This document shows positions 1-9,306 of a stretch of DNA of 64,000 nt, piece by piece. The position numbers and the translations under genes are program-made. The notes below the pieces were generated by a model. That model was not told the origin of the DNA. It made no database searches and was given only the letters and a program-made list of their open reading frames with translations. The stretch lies in the NCBI RefSeq assembly GCF_007845635.1, contig NZ_SELG01000038.1, positions 1 through 64,000 on the forward strand. The letters run 5' to 3'. This stretch comes from Apibacter muscae (GTDB lineage Bacteria > Bacteroidota > Bacteroidia > Flavobacteriales > Weeksellaceae). The first letter of the stretch is position 1, and every line of letters starts with the position of its first letter.

Positions 1-337
1 TTACTTGCTCAATTAAAAATAGAGTAAAGACAATAAAGTCTTTTACATGTTAATTTATTATGAAAAAAATTTACTTACCTACTATATATTAAATACCATG
101 CCAAAATTTGCTAATTAATATATTTTATATAATAATTAACTCTTATTTTCGTTATTGATTATTCATTAACGTCTCATAAATCAAATAGGCAGTTCGATTT
201 AAGTATATGAAAATATATAAATTTTTTTAATTTGATATTAAATTTAGTTTTATTATTCAAAATTATTATGTACTATAATGCATAAATTTTTATATATTTG
301 TAAAAAATAAAAATTTATTATCAATTAAACTTAGATT
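1..337. other. Gene-free AT-rich leader region
   Basis: No credible open reading frame is visible on either strand. The stretch is extremely AT-rich. The only recognisable signal is the promoter-like element near its right end that serves the first secreted-protein gene. It may also hold the upstream region of a gene lying to the left of the window. Confidence 0.6.
293..300 (+). promoter_or_regulatory. Bacteroidota -7 element (TATATTTG)
   Basis: TATATTTG matches the Bacteroidota sigma-A -7 consensus TAnnTTTG exactly. It ends 37 bp before the ATG of the 119-aa secreted protein, leaving a short leader of about 30 nt. No clear TTTG -33 box was found, so the assignment rests on the -7 element and its position. 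Confidence 0.5.
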
Positions 338-697
338 ATGTGTTTCAATTATAAGATTCTTACAAAATTTTGTTTTTTTTTTATTGTATTATCCGTCAAT
401 TCTCAGGTCACCATTGGGAGCCTTAATGAGCCTGTAAAGGGAAGTATTTTAGATATAAAGCAATTTAATCCTGATAATAAAAATATTACTGCAAAAGCTG
501 GGATATTACTTCCACGTGTTGAGCTAAAAAGTCCCACTGAATTATCATTTAGTGATTTTACCATTTCTGATGATCTGGATGAGGGAGGACAAAAATTAAA
601 GCATACAGGTATGATTGTTTATAATGTAAATGAAACATTACCCTTTAAAAAAGGAATATATGTTTGGTCAGGATCTGAGTGGTTATTGCAAGAATAG
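338..697 (+). CDS. Small secreted protein, single N-terminal module
   Basis: A 119-aa protein with a hydrophobic signal sequence over about residues 8-23, then the mature start QVTIGS. The family is not one I can name. From the mature start to the end it aligns with the first ~115 residues of the next gene, sharing VTIGSL, PVKGSILD, NITAK, LPRVEL, FSDF and the terminal GIY-W-G-EW pattern. It therefore looks like a free-standing copy of that protein's N-terminal module. It may be a deliberate single-domain paralogue or the truncated remnant of a longer one; the clean stop after the conserved block favours a complete module. It is probably exported. Function is unknown. Confidence 0.75.
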   Translation: MCFNYKILTKFCFFFIVLSVNSQVTIGSLNEPVKGSILDIKQFNPDNKNITAKAGILLPRVELKSPTELSFSDFTISDDLDEGGQKLKHTGMIVYNVNETLPFKKGIYVWSGSEWLLQE

Positions 698-751
698 CAT
701 TTAGTCATTTATTTTTTTTGTTCAATTATTATTTATTTAAAATTTACTAAA

Positions 752-2842
752 ATGAAAATAGCTTATTATTATTTTATTTCTATTTTTTTTCTATTTTCCT
801 TAAAATTTAATTCACAGGTAACAATTGGGAGTTTGTCTAAGCCTGTAAAAGGGAGTATTCTTGATTTAAAAGCTCAAGAACCTGATGCAAATAATATTAC
901 TGCAAAGGGAGGTTTGGTGCTTCCACGTGTTGAATTGGTAGATGCTAATGAATTAACTTTTAGTGACTTTTCAATTGCTGATGCTGACAACGGAGGTAAT
1001 CAAAAGCTTATTCATACTGGCTTAACAGTATACAATGTTAGTGAAGTTGATCCTTTTTGTAAGGGTATATATTCTTGGAATGGAGAAGAATGGATTCCTT
1101 TGAAAAAATGTGCTAACGGGGAATTTGGAACGGGTCCCATATCTGTATATCCTGATACTCTATATGTTCCTAGTGGTCAAGATAAAAGAGGAATTACTAA
1201 AATGACCTTTGTAGTAACTTGGAAAAATGAAAAAGCTACATTGCAGCTTCAAAATGTAGAAAATTCTGCACTGTATAATAAAGTTGATTATCAACCTGTA
1301 GATTTATCCATTTATAAAGCTCCAGTGGCAATTATAGAGTTAATGCCCACTTCCATGGCTCCAGAGGATGTAAAAGATGAAAAACCTGGTAACCCATTTA
1401 AAACTAATCTATCAAATTATATTTTTTCCGTAAGCGATGGTTCTACTACGCAAACCGCATTTAAGCCTGTTATTGTTAATCAAACCAATAAAGCCTTGAC
1501 CGTTGAGGGCAAATATTTACATAAACAAAAAACTATTGCCTCTCCTGCAGTTGGAGAATCTATATCGGTTGTGAGTAATATACATAGTAATGCCAAATGG
1601 AAAGTTACAAATATATCATCCCCAGAAATTGTAAAAGGTTTACAAGTAGATTCTAAAGTTGTAGTACTAGATGAAACTATATTCGGTAGTGAAAGAGAAG
1701 ACGATAAAGCAAATATTAATCCTTTACAAATTACTCTTGAAAATCCTTCAGGTATGTCTACATCAGCTTCAGTGGTTTTAAAAGATGCAGAAAATCCACC
1801 TAGGTTTAATGATTTAACTTTGAGCTATTATCTTTGTTCTCCTAATGCATCAAGGACTTTATTTCAATGGGTAGAATTTCTGGGATTTAAAGGAGTTAAG
1901 TCTAAAACGGATTGGTTAGCACTTGCTACACTTGAAGAAAGAACTGCTGCTGATACAGCTGCTGGTATAGATATTCCTCAAGAGATCAGTGGAATAGCTT
2001 GGCACAGAGATCAAGATGGTAATATATTCTTATCTGGAAGCTTTGTAGCCAATGATCCTCTTTCCAATGATAATCGTTGGATGATTACTAATTTAGCTGC
2101 TACAAAATATGATCCTAAAAGATCGGATGGTACGGTTGTATCAGCTACTAATCCAATATTTAATGTAAAATCTGCTACAGTTAATGCCCCGTACATTTCA
2201 TATCCAGCAGATACAGGTGATAACAATAATGCCCAAGATAAGAAAAACTTTAACAATGATGAGCGAATTGGTTTGTTATACAATTGGAATGCAGCTACAA
2301 TGGGTAGGATTAATAGTAATGTTAATGAAATGACTAAAGATATTTCTAAAGTTCAAGGTATATGTCCTTATGGATGGCACTTACCATCGAGCCTTGAGTA
2401 TGCACAATTAGTGGGTATTACGGATATTGCTGGAACTAATATCATAGGTGAGATTTCAAAGAATTACAGTATTTATTCTCGTATTGAAAATAATTCTCCT
2501 GCCAATATTGTTGGTCTTGCAGTTAAAGAAACCTGTCTAAATCTTGGGACAGATTATGCTGGACAATCCAATCCGATAAGTCCAACTGAGCGTGTAGGAT
2601 TCAATTTTTTATATGCCGGGTATAGTTTTGCTACTGTTTTGGGTGGAACCTTTGCGAATTTTGGAACCTTTGGATTTATATGGACATCTAGTACAGCTTC
2701 CCCAAAAGATGGAGTAAAGCAAAGCTATGGTAGAAATGGTTATTATAGTGTAAGCAGTAATAATATCTACACAAAAGCTTACTCGCTAGATAAAAAATTT
2801 AGTGTACGTTGTAAAAAAGATCCGCCTGCTTCAAGTTTATAA
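752..2842 (+). CDS. Secreted FISUMP-domain protein
   Basis: A 696-aa exported protein. Residues 1-21 form a signal peptide, and about 22-117 form the module shared with the upstream gene. The middle section looks like beta-rich repeats. From about residue 505 to the end it has the layout of the Fibrobacter succinogenes major paralogous (FISUMP) domain: LYNWNAA, then CPYGWHLPS, then FIWTSS, and a final SVRCKK. Such proteins in Bacteroidota are surface or secreted and of poorly known function. No C-terminal type IX sorting signal is evident. The gene starts 54 bp after its paralogue and ends at a clear terminator, so the two probably form one transcript. Confidence 0.8.
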   Translation: MKIAYYYFISIFFLFSLKFNSQVTIGSLSKPVKGSILDLKAQEPDANNITAKGGLVLPRVELVDANELTFSDFSIADADNGGNQKLIHTGLTVYNVSEVDPFCKGIYSWNGEEWIPLKKCANGEFGTGPISVYPDTLYVPSGQDKRGITKMTFVVTWKNEKATLQLQNVENSALYNKVDYQPVDLSIYKAPVAIIELMPTSMAPEDVKDEKPGNPFKTNLSNYIFSVSDGSTTQTAFKPVIVNQTNKALTVEGKYLHKQKTIASPAVGESISVVSNIHSNAKWKVTNISSPEIVKGLQVDSKVVVLDETIFGSEREDDKANINPLQITLENPSGMSTSASVVLKDAENPPRFNDLTLSYYLCSPNASRTLFQWVEFLGFKGVKSKTDWLALATLEERTAADTAAGIDIPQEISGIAWHRDQDGNIFLSGSFVANDPLSNDNRWMITNLAATKYDPKRSDGTVVSATNPIFNVKSATVNAPYISYPADTGDNNNAQDKKNFNNDERIGLLYNWNAATMGRINSNVNEMTKDISKVQGICPYGWHLPSSLEYAQLVGITDIAGTNIIGEISKNYSIYSRIENNSPANIVGLAVKETCLNLGTDYAGQSNPISPTERVGFNFLYAGYSFATVLGGTFANFGTFGFIWTSSTASPKDGVKQSYGRNGYYSVSSNNIYTKAYSLDKKFSVRCKKDPPASSL

Positions 2843-2850
2843 AATACTAA

Positions 2851-2879
2851 AAACTCTGAATTTATTTCAGAGTTTTTTT
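2851..2879 (+). terminator. Intrinsic terminator after the FISUMP gene
   Basis: Ten-base arms AAACTCTGAA and TTCAGAGTTT enclose a 5-nt loop and run into a T tract. It starts 8 bp after the stop codon. Confidence 0.85.
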
Positions 2880-2987
2880 GTATAAATGTAAATAAGTTTA
2901 AAGTATAAATCTATTGTTTAAAATAAACAAGTATTAAGGATTTAGGGTATAAATATTGATATATTAAAAATATTTATAAAGTTAAAC

Positions 2988-4130
2988 ATGAAAAAAATAA
3001 TTCCATGCACTTGGATGCGAGGAGGAACTAGTAAAGGTGGTTGCTTCTTAGAATCTGATTTATCTAAAGATCTTACGGAGCAAGACAAAGAATTAACAAA
3101 TATTTACGGAGGAAATGATCCTTCTGGTAGAGAAATTAATGGCTTAGGAGGAGGGACTTCAACCACTAGCAAGGCAGTTATTATAAGTAAACGGACGGAG
3201 GGAGTAAATGCTATAAATTATACTTTTGCGCAAGTTGATACTAAATCAACTTTGATTGATCGTAAGGGAAATTGTGGAAATATGTCAACAGTAGTAGGTC
3301 CCTTTGCAATTGAAAAAAAATTGGTAGATAGTATTAAGGAGCCTATAACCCTAGTTAATATTTACAATACTAACACGAATAAGAAGATAGTGGCTCATGT
3401 GCCTGTGAAAGATGGAAAGGTAGTCTACGAGGGCGATTATTCAATTTCAGGAGTACCTGGAACCGCTTCTAAAATACAGTTAGATTTTTTAGATCCAGGT
3501 GGAGCAGTAACTGGAAAATTATTGCCTACAGGTAATGTGGTAGATATTTTGGATGTTGTAGGTTTGGGGCAATTCAGAGTGTCAATGGTTGATGCTTCTA
3601 ATCCCTTAGTTTTTGTTAAAGCAGAAGATTTAGGTATTATAGGTGTTGAGTTACCTGAGGATATCGATGATAATAAGGAATTATTAGATAAAATGTTAGC
3701 TATTCGTGAAACGGCTGCTGTTTATATGGGCATAGCTAAAAATTTAGAGGAAGCTAAACAAATACCAGCAATTCCTAAGTTTTGTTTTGTTTCTAAACCA
3801 GAAACTTACACAACTGTAAATAATAGTAAGATTGATAAAAAGGATTATCATTTATCCGCTCGAATGCTTTCCATGGGCAAATTACATCCAACCTATGCTA
3901 TAACTGGAGGCATTTGCACAGCAATTGCAGCTAAAATACCCGGAACTATTGTTAATGAAATTGTGAAGGATGAATCTGTAAAGGAAGAAATTATTATAGG
4001 TCATTGCAATGGTACACTTTCTGTTGATTCAGAAATACAAATGGATAAAGAAGATATAAAAGCTATAAGAGGTACTGTTTTTAGAACAGCAAAAGTTTTA
4101 ATAAGAGGAGAAGTAGAAGTGGATTTGTAA
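2988..4130 (+). CDS. PrpF-family isomerase
   Basis: A 380-aa protein of the PrpF family (diaminopimelate-epimerase fold), recognised from its opening IPCTWMRGGTSKGG, from GGGTSTTSK and from GNCGNMS. Characterised members isomerise the double bond of small unsaturated acids such as 2-methylaconitate or 4-oxalomesaconate without cofactor, and PrpF works with AcnD in the 2-methylcitrate cycle. No prpB, prpC, prpD or acnD is visible nearby; the next gene is a D-lactate dehydrogenase 41 bp downstream. The exact substrate cannot be read from the sequence. The family call is firm, the role in this organism is open. Confidence 0.85.
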   Translation: MKKIIPCTWMRGGTSKGGCFLESDLSKDLTEQDKELTNIYGGNDPSGREINGLGGGTSTTSKAVIISKRTEGVNAINYTFAQVDTKSTLIDRKGNCGNMSTVVGPFAIEKKLVDSIKEPITLVNIYNTNTNKKIVAHVPVKDGKVVYEGDYSISGVPGTASKIQLDFLDPGGAVTGKLLPTGNVVDILDVVGLGQFRVSMVDASNPLVFVKAEDLGIIGVELPEDIDDNKELLDKMLAIRETAAVYMGIAKNLEEAKQIPAIPKFCFVSKPETYTTVNNSKIDKKDYHLSARMLSMGKLHPTYAITGGICTAIAAKIPGTIVNEIVKDESVKEEIIIGHCNGTLSVDSEIQMDKEDIKAIRGTVFRTAKVLIRGEVEVDL

Positions 4131-4171
4131 ATATTTATTCATACCAATTATTAAAAAAAATTAAATAAAGC

Positions 4172-5170
4172 ATGAAAATATCTTTTTTTTCGACCCAGCC
4201 GTACGATATTAAATTCTTTAAAGAATGCAATGAAAAATTCAAGTTCGAACTTGAATTTTTTGAATCTAATTTAGATGAGCACACTGTAAATATTATTGAA
4301 GATTCGGAGGCTATTTGTGTTTTTGTAAACGATGTAGTAAATGATAAAGTAATTAACAAACTAGTTAAAAAAGGAATTAAATATATTGCTCTAAGAAATG
4401 CAGGATTTAATAATGTAGATTTAGAATCAGCAAAGAGAAACGGTTTAAAAGTTTGTAGAGTTCCTGCTTATTCTCCGGAAGCTGTTGCAGAACATACACT
4501 AGCAATGCTCCTAACTCTTAATAGAAAAACTCATAAGGCATATAATAGAGTAAGGGAGCAAAATTTTTCCTTAAATGGATTGTTAGGTACAACGATACAT
4601 GGTAAAACAGTAGGTGTAATTGGTACAGGAAATATAGGAAAGGTTTTTGCTAAAACGATAAAATCATTAGGAACCCATGTTTTATTGTATGATCCTTTTC
4701 CTAATGATGAATTAATAAGTGAAGGTTTTAACTACGTATCCTTAGAAGAACTTTTAAAGCAATCAAATATAATTTCATTGCATTGTCCTTTGACCCCAGA
4801 AACTCATCATATTATTAATAAGGATACTATAAGTGTTATGAAGCAAGGGGTTTATTTAATCAATACGAGTAGGGGTGGATTAATTGACACTAGGGCAATT
4901 ATAGAGGGATTAAAATCAAAAAGAATAGGAGCATTAGGGATTGATGTTTATGAGCAAGAAGATAAGCTTTTTTTTAGAGATTTATCTGAAACGATTATTG
5001 AAGATGAAACCATTCAATTATTATTATCATTTCCGAATGTATTAGTTACCGCACATCAAGCCTTCTTCACAGAAGAGGCGTTAAGTCAAATAGCCTTAGT
5101 AACTTTAGATAATTTAAAACAATTAAAAGAATTTAATTCTATTGAAAATAAATCGGCTGAGTTGGTTTAA
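4172..5170 (+). CDS. ldhA: D-lactate dehydrogenase (D-2-hydroxyacid dehydrogenase)
   Basis: A 332-aa NAD-dependent enzyme that would reduce pyruvate to D-lactate in the cytosol during fermentation. The Rossmann motif GTGNIGK lies near residue 150. RNAGFNNVDL, PAYSPEAVAEHTLAM and INTSRGGLID are typical of the LdhA branch, and the catalytic histidine is in AHQAFFTEEA near residue 297. Length is normal for the family. It follows the PrpF-like gene by 41 bp and precedes the glycosylase by 23 bp, so co-transcription is likely. A related 2-hydroxyacid substrate cannot be excluded. Confidence 0.88.
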   Translation: MKISFFSTQPYDIKFFKECNEKFKFELEFFESNLDEHTVNIIEDSEAICVFVNDVVNDKVINKLVKKGIKYIALRNAGFNNVDLESAKRNGLKVCRVPAYSPEAVAEHTLAMLLTLNRKTHKAYNRVREQNFSLNGLLGTTIHGKTVGVIGTGNIGKVFAKTIKSLGTHVLLYDPFPNDELISEGFNYVSLEELLKQSNIISLHCPLTPETHHIINKDTISVMKQGVYLINTSRGGLIDTRAIIEGLKSKRIGALGIDVYEQEDKLFFRDLSETIIEDETIQLLLSFPNVLVTAHQAFFTEEALSQIALVTLDNLKQLKEFNSIENKSAELV

Positions 5171-5193
5171 AGCTTCTAATAAAATAATATTTT

Positions 5194-5700
5194 ATGGATA
5201 GGGTTGGTAAAGATTATTTTTATCAAGACGCTTTAGTGGTTGCAGAAAGTTTGTTAGGGAAAAAAATTGTAAGAGTTTTTGAAACTAAGGAAATTCATGA
5301 ATATGTTATCACTGAAACAGAGGCTTACGTCGGGGAGGAAGATATGGCCTGTCATGCAAGCAAGGGAAGAACTAAGAGAACGGAGATACTGTACCATGAC
5401 GGGGGTAAAATTTATGTGTATTTAATCTATGGTAAATATTGGATGTTAAATTTTGTAACGGGGAAAGCGGAAAATCCACAAGCGGTTTTAATAAGATCCG
5501 TGCAAGATTGTATAGGTCCTGGAAGGTTGGGTAAAAAATTACAGCTGGATCATAGCTTTTATGGAGAAAATATTAATAATTCCAAAAGAATTTGGGTTAA
5601 AAATTATAAAACATTTAAAAATATTAAGAAAACACCAAGAATAGGTATAGATTATGCAGAGGAACCATGGAAAAGTATATGTTGGAGATTTACGATATAA
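5194..5700 (+). CDS. DNA-3-methyladenine glycosylase (AAG/MPG family)
   Basis: A 168-aa base-excision repair enzyme that would cut alkylated purines from DNA. The family landmarks are present: LGKKIVR near the start, the active-site block ETEAYVGEEDMACHA with its catalytic glutamate, the block IYVYLIYGKYWMLN, a GPGRLGK motif and a closing WRF. It is shorter than many family members (around 200 aa) because the loop after GPGRLGK and the C-terminus are compact; nothing suggests a frameshift. It sits between ldhA and nnr with short gaps. Confidence 0.85.
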   Translation: MDRVGKDYFYQDALVVAESLLGKKIVRVFETKEIHEYVITETEAYVGEEDMACHASKGRTKRTEILYHDGGKIYVYLIYGKYWMLNFVTGKAENPQAVLIRSVQDCIGPGRLGKKLQLDHSFYGENINNSKRIWVKNYKTFKNIKKTPRIGIDYAEEPWKSICWRFTI

Positions 5701-5733
5701 AATAAAGATTGAAAAAAGAAAGTATTTAAATTA

Positions 5734-7227
5734 ATGAAAATTTTTAAAAAAGAGCAACTTAGATTGTGTGATGAACACACGATAAAAAACAGAAATTTAA
5801 GATCAATAGATTTAATGGAGGTAGCTGCTACCAACTGCTACAAGTGGATAACAGAGAGATATACGAAAGACTATAGTTTCTATGTAGTTTGTGGAAAAGG
5901 AAACAATGGTGGGGATGGATTAGCATTAGCGAGAATGTTAGTAGAGGGGGATTATGAGGTGGAAGTTCTAATGCTGCAATCTAAAGATGATCTTACAGAA
6001 GATACTCAAATTAACTTTGATAGATTTCCTAAATCTGTACAGTTTATTGACAACGATTCATTTGAAATTGAAAATTTTAATTCTACTATTCTTATAGATG
6101 CTTTGTTTGGCATAGGCTTAAATAGATCTTTAGACGGAATTGAAAAAAAAATCATAGATAAAATCAATCAAATTTCAGCTATAAAAATTTCTATAGATAT
6201 ACCTTCAGGATTACCTTCGGATGAACTTCCTAAAGAAAATCAAACCATTTTTAAAGCAGATGAAACTTTGACTTTTGGGTTTATTAAAAGATCGTTTTTA
6301 CATAAAGAAGGTGCGGAATATACAGGTAATGTTCATATTATTGATTTAGATTTAGATCAAGATTTTGTTAAAAATGAGGCAACTGATAACTTTATTATAA
6401 GCAACAATTATATTAAAAATAATATACGTAAAAGACAAAAATTTGAACATAAAGGAGACTTTGGCAAAGCATTACTTATAGGAGGTAGTTATGGACAAGT
6501 AGGTTCAATTGCTTTATCCACGAATGCAGCATTAAGAGTTGGTACAGGAATCGTACATACATTAGCTCCAGAATGCGGGTATCAAATATTACAAACACTA
6601 GCTCCAGAAGCCATTTTTCATGGTGCAGGACAAAAAATAGTAGAAACCATCGAATTATTGGTTAATGATTATACTTTAGGGATAGGTCCAGGTTTAGGAA
6701 GTGATAATATTACTAAGGGAGCATTTGAACAACTTTTAAAAAATGAAAATAAGCCTTTAGTGTTAGACGCTGATGCTTTAAATATTATAGCCACCGATAA
6801 AAAATTATTAAAATCAATTCCAGAAAATTCTATTCTAACACCGCACCCCAAAGAGTTTGAAAGAATTTTTGGGAAAACAAATTCCAGTTTAGAACAATGT
6901 GAATTGGCGCGAAAAAAAGCTATAGAATTTAAAATCCATATAGTTTTAAAAGGACATTATACCACAATTTTAACTCCTTTAGGAATATGTTACTACAATC
7001 CTACGGGTAATGCAGGAATGGCAAAGGGTGGTAGTGGGGACGTATTAACCGGAATAATTACCGGACTGCTAGCCCAATCTTATTCACCCACTGATGCAGC
7101 AATTATAGGATGCTATTTACATGGAAAAGCAGGAGATATTGCAGCATTAAAAAAATCTCAAGAAGCCATGACGGCGCAAGATATTATAAATTATTTATCA
7201 GAAGTTTTTGTAACTTTGAATAAATAA
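5734..7227 (+). CDS. nnr: Bifunctional NAD(P)H-hydrate epimerase/dehydratase
   Basis: A 497-aa metabolite-repair enzyme that restores damaged NADHX and NADPHX. The N-terminal YjeF_N half (about 1-215) carries GKGNNGGDG at 54-62 and epimerises the R/S forms. The C-terminal ribokinase-like half (about 225-490) carries LTPHPKEFERI, LKGHYTTI and NAGMAKGGSGDVLTG near 425-440 and dehydrates the S form using ADP. Both domains look intact. It ends at a strong UUCG-loop terminator, which closes the transcript that starts at or before the PrpF-like gene. Confidence 0.93.
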   Translation: MKIFKKEQLRLCDEHTIKNRNLRSIDLMEVAATNCYKWITERYTKDYSFYVVCGKGNNGGDGLALARMLVEGDYEVEVLMLQSKDDLTEDTQINFDRFPKSVQFIDNDSFEIENFNSTILIDALFGIGLNRSLDGIEKKIIDKINQISAIKISIDIPSGLPSDELPKENQTIFKADETLTFGFIKRSFLHKEGAEYTGNVHIIDLDLDQDFVKNEATDNFIISNNYIKNNIRKRQKFEHKGDFGKALLIGGSYGQVGSIALSTNAALRVGTGIVHTLAPECGYQILQTLAPEAIFHGAGQKIVETIELLVNDYTLGIGPGLGSDNITKGAFEQLLKNENKPLVLDADALNIIATDKKLLKSIPENSILTPHPKEFERIFGKTNSSLEQCELARKKAIEFKIHIVLKGHYTTILTPLGICYYNPTGNAGMAKGGSGDVLTGIITGLLAQSYSPTDAAIIGCYLHGKAGDIAALKKSQEAMTAQDIINYLSEVFVTLNK

Positions 7228-7248
7228 TTCTTAAAACCTAAAAAAATT

Positions 7249-7285
7249 ATAATTTCTGCCTATTCGTAGGCAGAAATTATTTTTT
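7249..7285 (+). terminator. Strong terminator with TTCG tetraloop
   Basis: Fourteen-base perfect arms (ATAATTTCTGCCTA and its complement) close on a stable TTCG loop and are followed by TTTTT. It separates nnr from the transporter gene. Confidence 0.92.
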
Positions 7286-7305
7286 AGTTATCATATAAAA
7301 AGTAG

Positions 7306-8484
7306 ATGATCAGTAAAAAAACTAATTTAACTATTCTTACCAGTATCAGTGGCTCTCATTTATTAAATGATATGATGCAATCTATACTTGTAGCTATCTA
7401 TCCAATTTTACAAAGTGATTTTTCTTTAACCTTTTCGCAAATTGGTCTTATAACATTTACATATCAATGTACAGCCTCCTTTTTACAACCTCTAATCGGA
7501 ATTTATACAGATAAAAATCCAAAACCTTTTTCTTTACCGATAGGTATGCTAATTACCATGGTTGGATTTATTGTTCTTGCTTTTGCAACTAATTTTCATA
7601 TAATATTATTGGCAGCATCAATGATAGGGATAGGTTCGGCAATTTTTCATCCGGAATCTTCCAGAGTTGCACGTTTAGCTTCTGGGGGAAGGTATGGATT
7701 TGCACAATCTTTTTTTCAAGTAGGAGGTAATTTAGGTACTTCGTTAGGACCATTACTTGCCGCATTAATTATTACCCCGTACGGAAAACAAAACATGGGA
7801 TATTTTTCCTTATGTGCTCTATTAGGCGCCATTATATTATTTAGAGTCAGCAAATGGTACACGGCTCAAAATAAAAATAAAAAGAGTAATAATGATCAGG
7901 TGTCTGAGACAAAAAAATTATCTAGAAAAGTTGTTGTAATCTCATTAGTTATATTATTAGCCCTAGTTTTTTCTAAAGCCTTTTATTTATCCAGTATAAC
8001 TAGTTACTATACCTTTTATTTAATGCATAAATTTTCAGTGACTGAGCAAGATTCCCAAATTTACCTGTTTATTTTCTTGTTTTCAGTAGCAGCAGGGACT
8101 TTCATGGGAGGTCCCATAGGAGATAGAATAGGGAGAAAATACGTGATATGGATTTCAATTTTGGGAGTAGCACCTTTTACCTTGCTACTTCCCTACGCAA
8201 ATTTGTCTTGGACGATTGCCTTATCCATACTTATAGGTTTAATTTTATCCTCAGCATTTTCAGCCATCTTGGTTTTTGCTCAAGAATTAGTGCCTGGTAA
8301 GGTGGGTACGGTTTCAGGTTTGTTTTTCGGTTTTTCCTTTGGAATGGGTGGATTAGGAGCTGCAATTTTGGGTAAAGTAGCCGATAAAACAAGTATTGAA
8401 TATGTATATACTTTGTGTTCCTACTTACCTTTAATAGGACTTTTAACCGTATTTTTACCCGGTAAAAAAGCTTTGAAGGGATAA
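7306..8484 (+). CDS. MFS transporter, fosmidomycin-resistance (Fsr) type
   Basis: A 392-aa inner-membrane protein with about 12 hydrophobic segments and the major-facilitator loop motif GDRIGRKYV near residue 273. The opening SGSHLLNDMMQS and the segment IGIGSAIFHPESSRVARLASGGRYGFAQS are characteristic of the Fsr family, which exports small drugs. Whether its natural substrate is a drug or a metabolite is unknown. It begins 20 bp after the nnr terminator and is probably transcribed on its own or with the HAD gene. Confidence 0.85.
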   Translation: MISKKTNLTILTSISGSHLLNDMMQSILVAIYPILQSDFSLTFSQIGLITFTYQCTASFLQPLIGIYTDKNPKPFSLPIGMLITMVGFIVLAFATNFHIILLAASMIGIGSAIFHPESSRVARLASGGRYGFAQSFFQVGGNLGTSLGPLLAALIITPYGKQNMGYFSLCALLGAIILFRVSKWYTAQNKNKKSNNDQVSETKKLSRKVVVISLVILLALVFSKAFYLSSITSYYTFYLMHKFSVTEQDSQIYLFIFLFSVAAGTFMGGPIGDRIGRKYVIWISILGVAPFTLLLPYANLSWTIALSILIGLILSSAFSAILVFAQELVPGKVGTVSGLFFGFSFGMGGLGAAILGKVADKTSIEYVYTLCSYLPLIGLLTVFLPGKKALKG

Positions 8485-8579
8485 AAGCATTTAAATGGAA
8501 CACATTTATTATATTTATTTTTAATTAAAATAAATATATATCTTTACTAAAGGTTTATAACAAATTTTAATTCTCATCA

Positions 8580-9206
8580 ATGATTAAAACTTTTTTGTTT
8601 GATATGGATGGTGTAGTCGCAAACACCGAAGTGCAATATGACATTTTTTTACAATCTTTTATTGAAGAATATAACTTGTCAGAGACATTTTTAAGCGAAG
8701 TTAAAGGCGTACGTTGGCCGGATATCATTAAGAGGTATTTCAAAAATTCTTCGGAAGTTGAAATCCAAAAAATTCTTGATAAAGTTTATGAATTTGAAGC
8801 CAATGATTTGATCTATGAAAATATCCCTGGTGTTGTACCATTTATCAATAAGTTAAAATTAAATAATTATAAACTAGGATTAGTAACCAGCTCTTTAAAG
8901 CCAAAAACAGAAATAGCCTTAAGAAAAATGAATTTGGAAAATATTTTTGATGTGGTTGTTACTGGGAGTGATGTAAAGAAGGGTAAGCCAGACCCGGAAT
9001 GTTATTTATTAGCGGCTAAAAAATTAAATTCTTTGCCTAGTGAATGCCTAGTTTTTGAAGATTCCTTTGCCGGTATTGAAGCTGGTTTGAAAGCAGGTAT
9101 GGAAGTTGTAGCGCTTTCCACAACCAATTCTGAAATTTCGTTGAAAGAAAAAGTAAATAAAGTTTATCCTAATTTTATTCATCTTCCGATAGAAGATTTA
9201 GTATAA
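8580..9206 (+). CDS. HAD-superfamily phosphatase, beta-phosphoglucomutase-like
   Basis: A 208-aa cytosolic hydrolase of the haloacid dehalogenase superfamily. Motif I is DMDGVVANTE, with the nucleophile D8 and acid D10. The helical cap occupies about residues 15-80. Motif II is the serine in VTSS, motif III the lysine of KKGKPDPECY, and motif IV is VFEDSFAGIEAG. This set is typical of the beta-phosphoglucomutase-like group that acts on sugar phosphates. The real substrate cannot be deduced. Confidence 0.85.
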   Translation: MIKTFLFDMDGVVANTEVQYDIFLQSFIEEYNLSETFLSEVKGVRWPDIIKRYFKNSSEVEIQKILDKVYEFEANDLIYENIPGVVPFINKLKLNNYKLGLVTSSLKPKTEIALRKMNLENIFDVVVTGSDVKKGKPDPECYLLAAKKLNSLPSECLVFEDSFAGIEAGLKAGMEVVALSTTNSEISLKEKVNKVYPNFIHLPIEDLV

Positions 9207-9306
9207 TATTATTAAGATTAAAAATTTCAATCCTGTTTATTAATTTAACAAAATACCATTATAGGTTATATCAAAAAGTAATATTTGATTAAGCTTGGTT
9301 TACTAA

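Noticed and set aside
2011-2283. Minus-strand open frame of 90 codons within the FISUMP gene
   Set aside because: It lies wholly inside a well-supported plus-strand gene and shows no domain of its own.
8231-8503. Minus-strand 90-codon frame at the end of the MFS gene
   Set aside because: A shadow of the hydrophobic coding sequence; no independent start signal or recognisable product.
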